DNA of 64,000 nucleotides from Acidobacteriota bacterium. GTDB lineage: Bacteria; Acidobacteriota; Blastocatellia; Pyrinomonadales; Pyrinomonadaceae. Both the position numbers and the translations under genes were made by a program. Positions 8,745 through 18,510 of this stretch are shown here, piece after piece. The stretch is taken from positions 110,318 through 174,317 of the forward strand of contig JAKOVX010000012.1 in the NCBI GenBank assembly GCA_029781855.1. The letters are read 5' to 3'. The number at the start of each line of letters is the position of its first letter. Within the stretch, counting starts at the first letter, position 1. Below the pieces are notes generated by a model. It did no database searches, was not told the DNA's origin, and saw nothing but the letters and a program-made list of their open reading frames with translations.

Positions 8745-8790
8745 TCTTTGAACTTTGATCTTTCGAAGGTCAAAGTTCCAAGTTCAAAGA
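8745..8790. repeat. Nested palindromic repeat between rpsI and rpsB
   Basis: Two alternative stems: an outer TCTTTGAACTT (8745-8755) with AAGTTCAAAGA (8780-8790), and an inner AACTTTGATCTT (8751-8762) with AAGGTCAAAGTT (8766-8777, one G-U pair). No T-run follows, so it is not a standard terminator. It may act as an mRNA processing or stability element, or be a REP-like repeat. Confidence 0.65.
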
Positions 8791-8870
8791 TCAAATCCAT
8801 TGCGGCGGTTCATTGGTTATCAACATCCGCCGCGAGTACATAAACCAATAAGGTCAGGAGATATAAAGTT

Positions 8871-9869
8871 TTGGCTACAGTAACGATGAAAGAACTCCTC
8901 GAAGCAGGAGTTCATTTTGGTCACCAGGTTCGCCGTTGGAATCCCAAGATGAAGGAATACATCTTTGGCGAACGCAACGGCATTTATATTATTGATCTGC
9001 AGAAAACGCAGAAATTATTCCGTGACGCGTTAAATTATGTGACCGAGTCGGTCACCGAACGCCCGAACCAGAAGATCTTGTTCGTCGGCACCAAGCGTCA
9101 GGCTCAGGATGCGATCAAGGAAGAAGCTGAACGCTGCGGGCAGTATTACGTCAACAACCGCTGGCTCGGCGGCCTCTTGACCAACTATCAAACGGTCCAG
9201 AAATCGATCCAGAAGCTCAAAGACATCGAAACGATGCGTGAGGACGGCCGCTTCGAGATGCTCACCAAGAAAGAGCGTCTCAAACTCGACCGCGAGCACG
9301 AAGGCCTGATGAAGAATCTCGCCGGTATCAAGGATATGGGCGGACCGCCGGATATGATGTTCATCATCGACGTCCGTAAAGAAGATATCGCCGTCAAGGA
9401 AGCAAATCGCCTCGATATCCCGATCGTCGCCGTGGTGGACACCAACTGTTCACCGGAAGGCATCGATCTCGTGATCCCCGGTAACGATGACGCCCTGCGT
9501 GCGATCCGCTTGTTCGCATCACGTATCGCCGATGCGATCATCGAAGGCCGCCAGGTCGCTACCGAAGGTGGCGTAGCCGCCGTCGAGGCCGAAGCCGAGG
9601 ATATGGGTGAAGACGCCAATCCGCCGGTCGCCGAGATCGGTTCGCTGATCGCGATCCCCAAGGAATTTCGTGGCGAAGACGACGATGACGACGCCGAGAT
9701 CGTCGACGAGGTCGAAGAAGATGACGTCGTCGAGGAAACGCCTGAGGCGGCGGCCGACGAAACGGCAGAAACCGAGGCTCCGGTCGCAGAGGCTGCGGCC
9801 GCTGAGGAAGTTCCGGCAGAGTCAGAGGAACCCAAGGCCGAAGAGAGCACAGAAGCGACAGCAAGCTAG
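8871..9869 (+). CDS. rpsB: 30S ribosomal protein S2 (uS2) with acidic C-terminal tail
   Basis: Small-subunit protein. The TTG start at 8871 is chosen because it gives [19 protein letters not shown], matching homologues, and has AGGAG about ten nt upstream (8856-8860). The body (residues 1-235) is canonical: [29 protein letters not shown] and [12 protein letters not shown]. Residues about 260-332 form a Glu/Ala/Asp-rich low-complexity extension absent from E. coli S2 (241 aa). A terminator follows the gene, partly separating it from tsf. Confidence 0.95.
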   Translation: MATVTMKELLEAGVHFGHQVRRWNPKMKEYIFGERNGIYIIDLQKTQKLFRDALNYVTESVTERPNQKILFVGTKRQAQDAIKEEAERCGQYYVNNRWLGGLLTNYQTVQKSIQKLKDIETMREDGRFEMLTKKERLKLDREHEGLMKNLAGIKDMGGPPDMMFIIDVRKEDIAVKEANRLDIPIVAVVDTNCSPEGIDLVIPGNDDALRAIRLFASRIADAIIEGRQVATEGGVAAVEAEAEDMGEDANPPVAEIGSLIAIPKEFRGEDDDDDAEIVDEVEEDDVVEETPEAAADETAETEAPVAEAAAAEEVPAESEEPKAEESTEATAS

Positions 9870-9887
9870 TTAAAATCTTTATTTTTG

Positions 9888-9935
9888 AAAGCGTAGCTTG
9901 TTTCCCGTTTACGACGAAATGGCTACGCTTTTTTT
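9888..9935 (+). terminator. Rho-independent terminator after rpsB
   Basis: AAAGCGTAGC (9888-9897) pairs with GCTACGCTTT (9922-9931) and is followed by a run of T. The long loop (about 24 nt) suggests partial rather than complete termination before tsf. Confidence 0.75.
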
Positions 9936-10019
9936 GATAAGTTCAAAGGCCCGACCAATTGGCGGCCGTTACGGAAACGATGCCGGCCGATACCGGCACA
10001 AAATACACAGGAGTTAGAA

Positions 10020-10682
10020 ATGGCAGAAGTTACAGCAAGTGCGGTGAAATCACTGCGGGAAAAATCGGGTGCGGGCATGATCGATTGCAAGAACGCTCTC
10101 GTCGAAGCAAATGGCGACGAGAACGAGGCAATGGAACTGCTTCGCAAAAAAGGAATGGCAACCGCCGGGAAAAAAGCCGGTCGGGTTACCGCTGAAGGCG
10201 CGGTCGGTTCCTACATCCACATGGGCGGCAAGGTCGGCGTATTGGTCGAGATCAACTGCGAAAGCGATTTCGTCGCCCGCGGCGAGGAATTTCAGCAGCT
10301 TGTCAAAGACGTGGCGATGCATATCGCCGCCGTCGATCCCCGCTATGCAACACGCGACGAGGTCCCGGCTGAGGTTCTCGGCAAAGAGCGCGAGATCCTG
10401 ATGGAACAGCTCAAGAACGATCCGAAAAACGCGAACAAGCCGCACGACGTTCTCGAAAAGATCATCGAAGGCCGTTTGAACAAGTTCTACGAGGACAATG
10501 TGCTGCTCGATCAGCCATTTGTGAAAGACCCGTCGAAGACCATTGGCGAACTAGTCGCCGAAAAGATCGGCTCGATCAAAGAAAACATTTCAGTGCGCAG
10601 ATTTGCACGCTTTAAGATGGGCGAAGGTATCGAGAAAAAGATCGACGATTTCGCCGCCGAAGTGGCCTCGATGGTCGGTTAG
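10020..10682 (+). CDS. tsf: Elongation factor Ts, short form
   Basis: Guanine-nucleotide exchange factor for EF-Tu. ATG at 10020 is preceded by AGGAG at about 10010. The N-terminal UBA-like and exchange motif [15 protein letters not shown] (about residues 14-28) is present, followed by the core subdomain with ETNCETDFVAR-like [14 protein letters not shown]. At 220 aa it is shorter than E. coli EF-Ts (283) and nearer to the compact Thermus-type protein, reflecting a reduced C-terminal core region. The C-terminus INCESDF...[14 protein letters not shown] fits. pyrH follows after a hairpin. Confidence 0.93.
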   Translation: MAEVTASAVKSLREKSGAGMIDCKNALVEANGDENEAMELLRKKGMATAGKKAGRVTAEGAVGSYIHMGGKVGVLVEINCESDFVARGEEFQQLVKDVAMHIAAVDPRYATRDEVPAEVLGKEREILMEQLKNDPKNANKPHDVLEKIIEGRLNKFYEDNVLLDQPFVKDPSKTIGELVAEKIGSIKENISVRRFARFKMGEGIEKKIDDFAAEVASMVG

Positions 10683-10690
10683 TGTTCATA

Positions 10691-10744
10691 GTTGGTGGTT
10701 CGTTGTTCGTCGTCAGGAAGTGCAACGAACGACGAACCACTAAC
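10691..10744. repeat. Long hairpin repeat between tsf and pyrH
   Basis: GTTGGTGGTTCGTTGTTCGT (10691-10710) pairs across a 14-nt loop with the segment 10725-10744; all 20 positions pair when two G-U wobbles are allowed. It fills the tsf-pyrH gap. No T-tract follows. The frame through it is open into pyrH, but pyrH homologues do not contain it. Confidence 0.75.
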
Positions 10745-10756
10745 AAACAGCAATTT

Positions 10757-11479
10757 ATGAAGCCAGCATTCAACCGTATTCTTCTAAAACTCTCCGGCGA
10801 GGCCCTGATGGGTACGCAGAACTACGGTATTGATACGCTGGTTGCGGAGGCGGTCGCCAAGGAGATAAAGACGGTCCACGACCTCGGTATAGAGATCGCG
10901 ATCGTTGTCGGCGGCGGAAATATCTTTCGCGGTGTGTCCGAATCTGCCGGGAATATGGACCGGGCGGCTGCCGATTACATTGGTATGCTGGCCACCGTTA
11001 TGAACGCGGTCGTTCTGCAGGACGCACTGGAACAACTGGACGTTTTCACCCGCGTCATGTCGGCTATCGATATACCGCAGCTTGCCGAGCCGTTCATAAG
11101 ACGTCGGGCGGTTCGCCACCTCGAAAAACAACGCGTCGTGATCTTTGCGGCCGGCACCGGAAATCCCTATTTCACTACGGACTCCGCCGCGGCTCTCCGG
11201 GCACTCGAGATCGAGGCCGAGGTGATTTTCAAGGGTACCAAGGTTGACGGGATCTACTCGGCCGATCCATTTAAGGATCCGAATGCTGTAAAATACGACA
11301 AAGTGACCTATCAGGAGGTCCTCGAAAAACAGCTGAAGGTAATGGACGCGTCGGCGATCTCACTGTGTATGGATAACGACCTTCCGATAATGGTGTTCAA
11401 TATGCGCCGGTCGGAAAATATCATAAAGGCGGTGTGCGGGGACCTTTCGATCGGCACGCTTGTCACAAACAGCATATGA
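10757..11479 (+). CDS. pyrH: Uridylate kinase
   Basis: Phosphorylates UMP to UDP in pyrimidine synthesis; hexameric amino-acid-kinase fold enzyme. The start is set at ATG 10757 ([17 protein letters not shown]), since the upstream in-frame codons come from the hairpin repeat; product 240 aa, as in the family. Motifs: LKLSGEAL near residue 10, [10 protein letters not shown] (about 53-62), [20 protein letters not shown] and the [10 protein letters not shown] block. The stop overlaps the frr start in ATGA, giving translational coupling. Confidence 0.95.
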   Translation: MKPAFNRILLKLSGEALMGTQNYGIDTLVAEAVAKEIKTVHDLGIEIAIVVGGGNIFRGVSESAGNMDRAAADYIGMLATVMNAVVLQDALEQLDVFTRVMSAIDIPQLAEPFIRRRAVRHLEKQRVVIFAAGTGNPYFTTDSAAALRALEIEAEVIFKGTKVDGIYSADPFKDPNAVKYDKVTYQEVLEKQLKVMDASAISLCMDNDLPIMVFNMRRSENIIKAVCGDLSIGTLVTNSI

Positions 11480-12036
11480 GTTCACAAGAAATAATAAAGG
11501 AGACCGGTCCGAAAATGGACCTTGTCGTCGAGGATTTCAAGCGCAAATTGGCCAACATTCGCACGGGCCGGGCGACAGTTGGACTGCTGGATCCCGTAGT
11601 TGTCGATTATTACGGCACCATGACGCCGCTCAGCCAGATGGCGTCGATCGCCGTTCCGGAACCGCAGATGATGACTGTTCAGCCATGGGACGCGTCCGCA
11701 ATGGCAGCGATCGAAAAAGCGATAATCGCCGCCAATCTCGGCCTGAATCCGTCGAATGACGGCAAGATCATTCGTCTTTCGGTGCCAGCGTTGAACGAGG
11801 AACGGCGCAAGCAGTTCGTCAAACAGGTCCACGAGGTCGCCGAAGAACATCGGGTCGCGGTCCGAAATGTCCGCCAGCGTTCGAACGATTCGCTCAAGAA
11901 GATGTTGAAGGATAAGGAGATCTCGGAGGACGAGGAACGCAACGGCCTCGAAGAGGTGCAGAAATTCACCAATACCTATATCGCCAAGATCGACGAACTC
12001 TCAAAAAACAAAGAACACGAGATAATGATCGTCTGA
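11476..12036 (+). CDS. frr: Ribosome recycling factor
   Basis: Works with EF-G to split post-termination ribosomes. The start ATG at 11476 overlaps the pyrH stop by 4 nt; the product is 186 aa (E. coli 185). Family blocks: [13 protein letters not shown] near residues 22-34, the central [15 protein letters not shown], and the C-terminal helix with [23 protein letters not shown]. It is last in the operon and is followed by a strong terminator. Confidence 0.96.
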   Translation: MSSQEIIKETGPKMDLVVEDFKRKLANIRTGRATVGLLDPVVVDYYGTMTPLSQMASIAVPEPQMMTVQPWDASAMAAIEKAIIAANLGLNPSNDGKIIRLSVPALNEERRKQFVKQVHEVAEEHRVAVRNVRQRSNDSLKKMLKDKEISEDEERNGLEEVQKFTNTYIAKIDELSKNKEHEIMIV

Positions 12037-12056
12037 TGCGATCCAACCGAAAAGCG

Positions 12057-12093
12057 ATACCCGTTCCTAATACGTTGGAGCGGGTATTTTTTT
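12057..12093 (+). terminator. Terminator of the translation operon
   Basis: ATACCCG (12057-12063) pairs with CGGGTAT (12081-12087), followed by a T-run to 12093. It ends the rplM-to-frr block. Confidence 0.85.
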
Positions 12094-12172
12094 GCCGGAA
12101 TACCGGTCTTTATTTGGCCCCGAAAATCGGCTATATTTGGATGGCTATCATCTATTATCTACCGGGGAAAAT

Positions 12173-14989
12173 ATGAAAACGATATCACGTATCATCGTCG
12201 CGCTAGTCCTGATCTCTGCGTTTCTCTCAAGTGCCTTGCCATGCGGCCCCGGATACGTGACGCCGGTATTCGTCACTTCATCGGCGCCCGAAAATCCGTA
12301 TTCAGGTTATGCCGCCGGACAACTCGGCATCGTCAGCCCCGGATATCGCCGTTCCCTGCTCTACGTCGCCTATCGATATGTAAATGGCGGCAGCTTTACT
12401 CCGGACGAACAGAAAGCCCTGGTCACGCTTTGGAAATCGGACATTGACCGCAATTACACGGCAACTGACGATATGTCGGACACGATCAAGGCTTGGGTGG
12501 ATAAGCGGGCAGAGGTCGTCGGCAAGGACGAAAAGGTTCCTGACATCTATGCCGAACGGTCATACGGCGGCTACGACTTTTTCCCGAATTGCACCAAGAA
12601 TGCCTTTGAGACCGCGACAGAAACACTTGACGATCGGGCATCGACGCACGGACCAAGCGATTCGGGTGTGCAGGACTGGGTGAAGGCACAAGACGATGTG
12701 TTCTCCAACTGCTCAAGTGGAAAACGTACGCCGCCGGACGCGCCGGTTGGTGCTCCGGATTGGCTCCAGAAAGATCGCGCCTATCAGAAGGCCGCGGCAT
12801 CCTTCTACTCACTTGACTATACTGACGCCAAACGCCGGTTCTCGGAGATCGCCGAGGACAGCGATTCACCGTGGCGCGAGACGGCCGATTACCTCGTCGC
12901 CAGAACGCTGATCCGTCAGGCGAGCCTGACAAAATCCGCGAAGTCGACAAAACCGCTCTACGAGGAGGCCGAGGCCAGGCTGAGAAAATTTATCGGCGGA
13001 AGCAGCAAATTTGCGGCGTCAGCGGAACGAATGGAGGGCCTGATCAGCTATCGTCTACGTCCCCAGGAACGTGTCAGCGAGCTTGCGAAAAAGCTTGCGT
13101 TTCAAAGTGGAGATGACAACTTTAAGCAGGATCTGGTCGATTATACCTGGCTGCTCGACAAATTTGAGACCGAAACCCTTTCAGCGGAAGCCAAGCGAAA
13201 GGCACGTGCCGAGGCGGCCAAGGCCGGCTTTGACGACGCGGCGATTGAGACCAGCGTGCTCAAGGCACTCGATCGTCTCGGAGTCAACGTAACGGTAAGC
13301 GTATCAAATGGCGAAGTGACATTGTCTGGCGACGTCGATAAGGATAAGGTCGCTGCGATAATGAGGGCCGCCGTAGAAGCGAAACCGGTAAAGGTCCAAA
13401 ACAACATGAACCCGGTCGACCGCGCGCCTGATGCTGACAGCGACCGGCTTCAGATCACGCTTTATTCTGAGGATTATACGAAGAGCTGGGTCATCAACGT
13501 GAGCACTGATGCGACCGACGAGGATGCTATCGCCGAAGGTGAAAAGGTGGTCGGTCGTCCGCTGACCGAAGACGAAAAAAAACGTGTTAGAGAGATGCGG
13601 CAAAATGCCTACTCCGAACGGTTCACAACCGGTCGTCAGTCGGATTACGAAGGCGGTTATATCGAGGGCGACGAATCAATGACCCCGGCACTCCTGCCCG
13701 ATTTTCTCAAAAAGGACGATCTGACGAATTGGCTATTCGTTTACCAAATGAAAGGGCCTGAGGCGTACGCGTATTCGCTTGCGCGATTCGTCGAGACCAA
13801 TTCTGACCTCTGGCTGATGTCAGCCCTGTCTAAAGCGGACAAGAATTCTCCCGAACTGAAAAGGCTGCTCGATTCAGCCGAGCGGGCAAATCGTACTGCA
13901 CCCGGATACTTGACCATTGCTTTTCACACCGCGCGTCTTTATCTTGAACTCGGCAAGAACGCGGACGCTCGCCGTATCATTGAACCGATGCTTTCTGCCG
14001 GCGGCGAAATACCTATCTCTGTTCGAAATCAGTTTGTCGGCCTCCGGCTCCGGCTTGCTCAAACGCTCGACGACTATCTGACCGATTCACTTCGAAAAGC
14101 GTACGCTTATGATTTCAGCGGCTCCATCGGTTCGATCGATGAACTTATCGCCGAGCAAAAATCTTACTACGATCCGGAATATAACAAAGATGGCCGGGAG
14201 GCGTTCGACCGCGAGATCGAGGACAATTTTAAGCAAGAACGTCTGTGGCAGGACCGCCTAATGTTCGACACGGCGACGATCGGTATGATGAACACGAGCT
14301 TTTCGCAATCTGTCATGCTTCAGACGCTCCAGTCGCCGGCATTGCCAGACTATTTCCGGCCGCGGTTCGCCATGGCGATATGGATGCGTGCGTATCTCCT
14401 TGACGATTATGCGACGCTCCTACAGGTAACGCCCACCGTCGCCCAAGGTTACCCGGAGTTTGCCGATCCGCTCCGGTTGATAACCGAGGCCAAGACGCCG
14501 GTTGCCAGACAGAATGCGATCCTGTTTTTCGTCCTCAAAAATCCGATGCTGAGCCCATTCCTCGAAGACGGCATAGGCAAGACGGACAACGATTTTGGTG
14601 AATGGGATTCAAATGATTGGTGGTGCTCGTCCTATATGGAGGATAGCGAAACCAATGATGTTCAGGACACGTCACAGCCCCCGGTGGTCCCGCCAAAGTT
14701 CCTTACCTCGGCACAAAAACAAGCTGCGGCAACTGAAAGAAAGAAGATCGTTGCACTAGGCGATGCCCCCGCGTTCCTTGCGAGTAAGGTAGTCGCGTGG
14801 GCGGCCCGTTCGCCGGCCGATAAACGGATACCTGAGGCTTTGTATATAGTTCATCAGGCAAACGGATGGACAAAATACGGTTGCGGGAATAATGAGGAAT
14901 TACAAAAGAAGATCGGCGATTTGATGAACAAGAATTACCCTGACAGCCCCTGGACAAAAAAGCTGACGGAAGAGCCTGAAGAGAAATAG
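12173..14989 (+). CDS. Large secreted protein of unknown function with BON-like segment
   Basis: 938 aa from ATG 12173, chosen because it starts a good signal peptide (KTISRIIVALVLISAFLSSALP) after GGGG-type purines; an upstream in-frame ATG would bury it. After the signal comes CGPGYVTPVF, a Cys/Gly/Pro start seen in related unknown exported proteins. Helical, TPR-like stretches (about residues 220-330 and 550-750) flank a short segment at about 362-412 (VTVSVSNGEVTLSGDVDKD) that reads like a BON domain, a lipid- or surface-binding module. Paired Cys near the C-terminus (WWCSSYMED, KYGCGNNEE). I do not recognise the family. It stands alone between terminators. Confidence 0.8.
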   Translation: MKTISRIIVALVLISAFLSSALPCGPGYVTPVFVTSSAPENPYSGYAAGQLGIVSPGYRRSLLYVAYRYVNGGSFTPDEQKALVTLWKSDIDRNYTATDDMSDTIKAWVDKRAEVVGKDEKVPDIYAERSYGGYDFFPNCTKNAFETATETLDDRASTHGPSDSGVQDWVKAQDDVFSNCSSGKRTPPDAPVGAPDWLQKDRAYQKAAASFYSLDYTDAKRRFSEIAEDSDSPWRETADYLVARTLIRQASLTKSAKSTKPLYEEAEARLRKFIGGSSKFAASAERMEGLISYRLRPQERVSELAKKLAFQSGDDNFKQDLVDYTWLLDKFETETLSAEAKRKARAEAAKAGFDDAAIETSVLKALDRLGVNVTVSVSNGEVTLSGDVDKDKVAAIMRAAVEAKPVKVQNNMNPVDRAPDADSDRLQITLYSEDYTKSWVINVSTDATDEDAIAEGEKVVGRPLTEDEKKRVREMRQNAYSERFTTGRQSDYEGGYIEGDESMTPALLPDFLKKDDLTNWLFVYQMKGPEAYAYSLARFVETNSDLWLMSALSKADKNSPELKRLLDSAERANRTAPGYLTIAFHTARLYLELGKNADARRIIEPMLSAGGEIPISVRNQFVGLRLRLAQTLDDYLTDSLRKAYAYDFSGSIGSIDELIAEQKSYYDPEYNKDGREAFDREIEDNFKQERLWQDRLMFDTATIGMMNTSFSQSVMLQTLQSPALPDYFRPRFAMAIWMRAYLLDDYATLLQVTPTVAQGYPEFADPLRLITEAKTPVARQNAILFFVLKNPMLSPFLEDGIGKTDNDFGEWDSNDWWCSSYMEDSETNDVQDTSQPPVVPPKFLTSAQKQAAATERKKIVALGDAPAFLASKVVAWAARSPADKRIPEALYIVHQANGWTKYGCGNNEELQKKIGDLMNKNYPDSPWTKKLTEEPEEK

Positions 14990-15006
14990 CCAATACCGCT
15001 ATTTTT
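14985..15006 (+). terminator. Short terminator shared by convergent genes
   Basis: AATAGC (14985-14990) pairs with GCTATT (14998-15003), followed by T's to 15006. It overlaps the stop codons of both convergent genes. The stem is only 6 bp, so the call is tentative. Confidence 0.45.
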
Positions 15007-15427
15007 CGTTCTTCTTCTTTTGGTCCTCCTCAGCCTTATACTTTTCCAACTGGACCTTATAGTCGCGACAGTTTTTGGCAAGTTCTTCGCGATCGTTCTT
15101 GTTCTTATCAACGCTTTCCCGGATCGACTCTTTTATCTTATTGAAAAAGAGAGCTTTGCCGGCTTTCACGATGTAATTATCATCCGGATTGTTGGCCTCA
15201 GCAGTGATCATGTCCATAACCTCGTCACATTCAGGGACCCCGATCTTTACGTCTCCGACAGTCGAGTCAACGGTCTTATCGGTAAGAGTCTTGTCGACCG
15301 GAGATGCAGCAGGCGTTGGTGTCGGCGTTTTCTCGGACTTCCCGGAAAGCGGATTCAGCGAGCTGCATCCGAGCACGGTTAACAACAACATAAACAGGAC
15401 TAGGACGACCACAGATCGATTCTTCAT
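14999..15427 (-). CDS. Small lipoprotein of unknown function
   Basis: 142 aa from the ATG at 15427 (MKNRSVVVLVLFMLLLTVLGC); an upstream in-frame ATG would place 9 residues before the signal peptide. The lipobox TVLGC at about residues 18-22 predicts lipid anchoring. A Thr/Pro-rich spacer follows (TPTPTPAASP), then a domain with Cys pair GVPECDEVMDMI ... AKNCRDYK and a charged helical C-terminus ending in Lys/Glu repeats. Family not recognised. Downstream of the helicase gene on the same strand, 50 nt away. Confidence 0.75.
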   Translation of the reverse strand: MKNRSVVVLVLFMLLLTVLGCSSLNPLSGKSEKTPTPTPAASPVDKTLTDKTVDSTVGDVKIGVPECDEVMDMITAEANNPDDNYIVKAGKALFFNKIKESIRESVDKNKNDREELAKNCRDYKVQLEKYKAEEDQKKKNEK

Positions 15428-15477
15428 GGCGATTTTCTTCAGACCAGCAAACACCTCACCTAATTGACGTCCGGCAT

Positions 15478-17895
15478 TCAGATCTTTTGCAGGTTGGCGT
15501 ATTTTTCGATCAATTTTTTCTGCCCGAATCCGGCGAAACTGACTGTCAGTTTCGCGTTGTCGCCCGAACCTTCTCGCCTGAGAACGAGGCCGCGGCCGTA
15601 CTTATCGTGCTTTACGTGTGAGCCGGGAACAAGCTGATTTGAGTCGGCTTTAGGGGCCGGAATATTCTTTGCAGCAGAGGACGCGGCCTTCAATCGATCG
15701 ACCGCAGTCGATGAGGCAAATGGTGGTTGGTCCTGCTTTGGCAATTCCGGTCCTGACGGAGTGGCCACGTCCTTTTTCTTGAAAAACTCGGCGATCGCAT
15801 CGGCACTATTGTACGTCTTTCCCGTATACACGTTCTTGGGCTTCGCGGGCTCTCTCTCACCGCGAAGGGCACTGACCGCGTCTCGTGACGTCTTTGCTCC
15901 AGAACTGCGGGCATACGAGAGCCAGGACGCTCCCTGCGACAGGTCGTCTATCATTTCAAGCGGCATTTCGTTTAGGAACTGCGAAGGTTCGGCGGCGATC
16001 TCTTCGCCGTAAACCCGTCGCCGCATCGAATGTGTAACGTAAAGTATCCTTTCCGCCCTGGTTATGGCGACATAGGCCAGCCGCCGTTCCTCTTCAAGCT
16101 CCTTCGGATCGCTGATCGACCTCGAATGCGGAAATATCCCGTCCTCGAGCCCGACAAGAAAGACGATCGGAAACTCGAGTCCCTTTGCCGCGTGAACCGT
16201 CATCATCGTGACTGCCGCCGTCCGGTCGTACTTATCTGTATCAGACGTCAATGCGGCATGGTCGATGAAATCACGCAGCCCGTTCTCTTCCTGACGGTCG
16301 TAGTCGACGGCTGCATTAACCAATTCCTCAAGATTTTCAAGCCGGGCAGCGGATTCGTCAGTGTTTTCCGTACGCAAGGCATTCGCATATCCGGTGTCCT
16401 CGATCGCGGCGATCACAACGTCAGAAACAGGACGATCGGAGCCGGCCGACTCGGTCGATCTTTTGATCAGATTTTCAATGACCTTCCGGAAAGCCCGCAT
16501 CGCCTCTTTCGCCCTTGGAGTAAGATTAACGTCCGCAGCAACATACTGATCCGTTACTGTGGCGATCGTCATCCAGAGTGATGCTCCATTCTTTTTGGCG
16601 TGCCGCTGCAGTTCGTCCAAACTCGTCTTACCGAGTCCGCGCGCAGGCATATTGATAACGCGAAGCAGAGCTATGTCATCGAACGGATTCATCGCCAATT
16701 TCAGGTAAGCGATAACGTCCTTTACCTCGGCCCGCTCGTAGAACGAAAATCCGCCGACGATGTTGTACTCGATCCGCATCCTGCGCAATGCCTCTTCGAA
16801 TAGGCGTGACTGCGCGTTTGTCCGGTAAAGAATGGCAACCCTTGAACCGGGCTCGCGGCGGCGGTGCTCCTCGATCTTGGCGGCAACGAACCGGGCTTCC
16901 CCGTCGGCGTCATAGGCTTGAAAATAATTGATCCGCTCGCCGCCGAGGTTGGCGGTCCAGAGCCTTTTCTTCTTTTGATTAACATTGTTCTCGATTATCG
17001 CGTGCGCAACATCGAGGATCGTTTGCGTCGAACGATAGTTCTGTTCGAGCAGGATCACCTTAGCAGTCGGGAAATGCGTCTCGAACTCCAGGATGTTTCG
17101 TATGTCGGCCTGCCGAAAGCCGTAAATACTTTGAGCATCGTCACCTACCACGCAAATATTCTGCTGCTTCTCAGTCAAAAAGCTGATGAGTGCGAACTGC
17201 AGTGCATTCGTGTCCTGATATTCATCGACAAGGATGTACTTGAACCGGTCGTTGTATTTCTCGCGGGTTTCCGGAGATTTTCGCAAGAGCGTGACGGTCT
17301 TGATAAGGAGGTCGTCAAAATCGAGGGCGTTTGCGGTATTTAGCCGCTCGTCATACATCTTGAAGACCTTCGCGACGGCGGCTTTCTTGTCGTCGCCGTA
17401 TTCGACCTTCGACGCAAAAAGTTCGCGATCTTCGCCGCGATTCTTTGCCGAACTGATCGCGTTTCGCACGTATCGAGGAGCGATCGACTTGTCGACGAAG
17501 CCGAGGTCTTTGATGCACGCCTTCACGACCTTCTGCGAGTCGTCGGTGTCGTAGATCGTGAACGATCTGTTGTAACCCTCTTCGAGTTTTTCGATGTCCT
17601 GTCGCAAGATCCGCACGCAAAGACTATGAAAGGTCGAAATTAGCGGTGCCGACTGGAGTTTCTGCCCTTTGAGCAGTTCTTCGACACGAGCCCGCATTTC
17701 GCCCGCCGCCTTATTTGTGAAGGTCACCGCCAGAATATTGTGCGGAGCCACACCTTTTTCGGAAATGAGGTAGGCGATGCGAACGGTGATCACACGCGTC
17801 TTACCCGATCCGGCTCCGGCGAGAATTAGCAGCGGGCCTTCTGTGGTTTTAACAGCTTCGATCTGTTGTGGGTTTAGGGATGTGAATAGATCCAT
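15478..17895 (-). CDS. pcrA: ATP-dependent DNA helicase, UvrD/PcrA type
   Basis: SF1A 3'-5' helicase for nucleotide-excision repair, mismatch repair and clearing of RecA filaments. 805 aa, a normal size. Motifs in order: Q-motif LNPQQ, Walker A AGAGSGKT (26-33), TFTNKAAGEM, Walker B DEYQDTN (224-230), GDDAQSIYGFRQAD, LEQNYRS, TVHAAKGLEFP and VAITRAE. The C-terminus (about 730-805) has the Tudor-like HDKYGRGLVL module that binds RNA polymerase in PcrA. I prefer pcrA to uvrD by domain build, but the two names are not separable here. Confidence 0.93.
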   Translation of the reverse strand: MDLFTSLNPQQIEAVKTTEGPLLILAGAGSGKTRVITVRIAYLISEKGVAPHNILAVTFTNKAAGEMRARVEELLKGQKLQSAPLISTFHSLCVRILRQDIEKLEEGYNRSFTIYDTDDSQKVVKACIKDLGFVDKSIAPRYVRNAISSAKNRGEDRELFASKVEYGDDKKAAVAKVFKMYDERLNTANALDFDDLLIKTVTLLRKSPETREKYNDRFKYILVDEYQDTNALQFALISFLTEKQQNICVVGDDAQSIYGFRQADIRNILEFETHFPTAKVILLEQNYRSTQTILDVAHAIIENNVNQKKKRLWTANLGGERINYFQAYDADGEARFVAAKIEEHRRREPGSRVAILYRTNAQSRLFEEALRRMRIEYNIVGGFSFYERAEVKDVIAYLKLAMNPFDDIALLRVINMPARGLGKTSLDELQRHAKKNGASLWMTIATVTDQYVAADVNLTPRAKEAMRAFRKVIENLIKRSTESAGSDRPVSDVVIAAIEDTGYANALRTENTDESAARLENLEELVNAAVDYDRQEENGLRDFIDHAALTSDTDKYDRTAAVTMMTVHAAKGLEFPIVFLVGLEDGIFPHSRSISDPKELEEERRLAYVAITRAERILYVTHSMRRRVYGEEIAAEPSQFLNEMPLEMIDDLSQGASWLSYARSSGAKTSRDAVSALRGEREPAKPKNVYTGKTYNSADAIAEFFKKKDVATPSGPELPKQDQPPFASSTAVDRLKAASSAAKNIPAPKADSNQLVPGSHVKHDKYGRGLVLRREGSGDNAKLTVSFAGFGQKKLIEKYANLQKI

Positions 17896-17933
17896 TAATA
17901 TTCCGTTCTCAGATGCGATACTGATGCAAACAA

Positions 17934-18491
17934 CTATTTGATAAGCGCCTGTATTTCCTTAAATTTGGGGTGAGCGGAGTCGCCCATGAGTTCGAACAAT
18001 GCCATCTCTACCGACGATGGAATGACGCCGCTGGAGCTCATTTTCGCAAGACCCGCTTCCCTGTCGGATTCAAACCGCGAACGAACACAGTCAGTTAGAA
18101 TGTGAACCTGGAATCCACGGTGCAAGAGGTCGTGTGCTGTTTGGTTCACGCAGACGTGGGTCTCGAGGCCGCAGAGTACGATCTGCGAAACGGCAAGATC
18201 ATCAAGTGCAGACAAGAACGCCTGCGATCCGCACGAACTAAACGATGTCTTTTCAAATACTTCAAAATCATCCGGAAGAGCGAACCGGATCTCTTCGGCG
18301 GTCCGGCCAAGGCCCTTTGGGTACTGTTCGGTGATAAGGAATGGCAAGTCGAGTGCCTGAAAGCCCCAGATGGCCGTCAGCGCCCTTGCCGCGAGTTCAG
18401 TAAACTCGGGAATGACGTGCCGAAACGCTTCCTGAATATCGACCACTACCAACGCGGCCTTGCCAGGACTAAGGGTATTTGGATGTATCAT
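17934..18491 (-). CDS. Isochorismatase-family hydrolase
   Basis: 185-aa cysteine hydrolase of the isochorismatase superfamily (includes nicotinamidases, YcaC-like and isochorismatase proteins). The triad can be placed: Asp in VVDIQEAF (about 17-24), Lys in FEKTSFSS (about 79-81), and Cys in LCGLETHVCVNQTAHDLL (about 114-119). Length and the short cap fit YcaC-like hydrolases of unknown substrate rather than entB-type proteins. It lies between a small membrane protein gene and the helicase gene, all on the minus strand. Confidence 0.85.
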   Translation of the reverse strand: MIHPNTLSPGKAALVVVDIQEAFRHVIPEFTELAARALTAIWGFQALDLPFLITEQYPKGLGRTAEEIRFALPDDFEVFEKTSFSSCGSQAFLSALDDLAVSQIVLCGLETHVCVNQTAHDLLHRGFQVHILTDCVRSRFESDREAGLAKMSSSGVIPSSVEMALFELMGDSAHPKFKEIQALIK

Positions 18492-18510
18492 TTTCGAAAT
18501 GCTCCGGCCG

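Noticed and set aside
9188..9873. Long Ser-rich and Arg-rich antisense frames over rpsB
   Set aside because: Shadows of the Glu/Ala-rich tail of rpsB in other frames.
10682..10756. N-terminal extension of pyrH
   Set aside because: The residues come from a hairpin repeat and are absent from known PyrH starts; ATG at 10757 fits the family.
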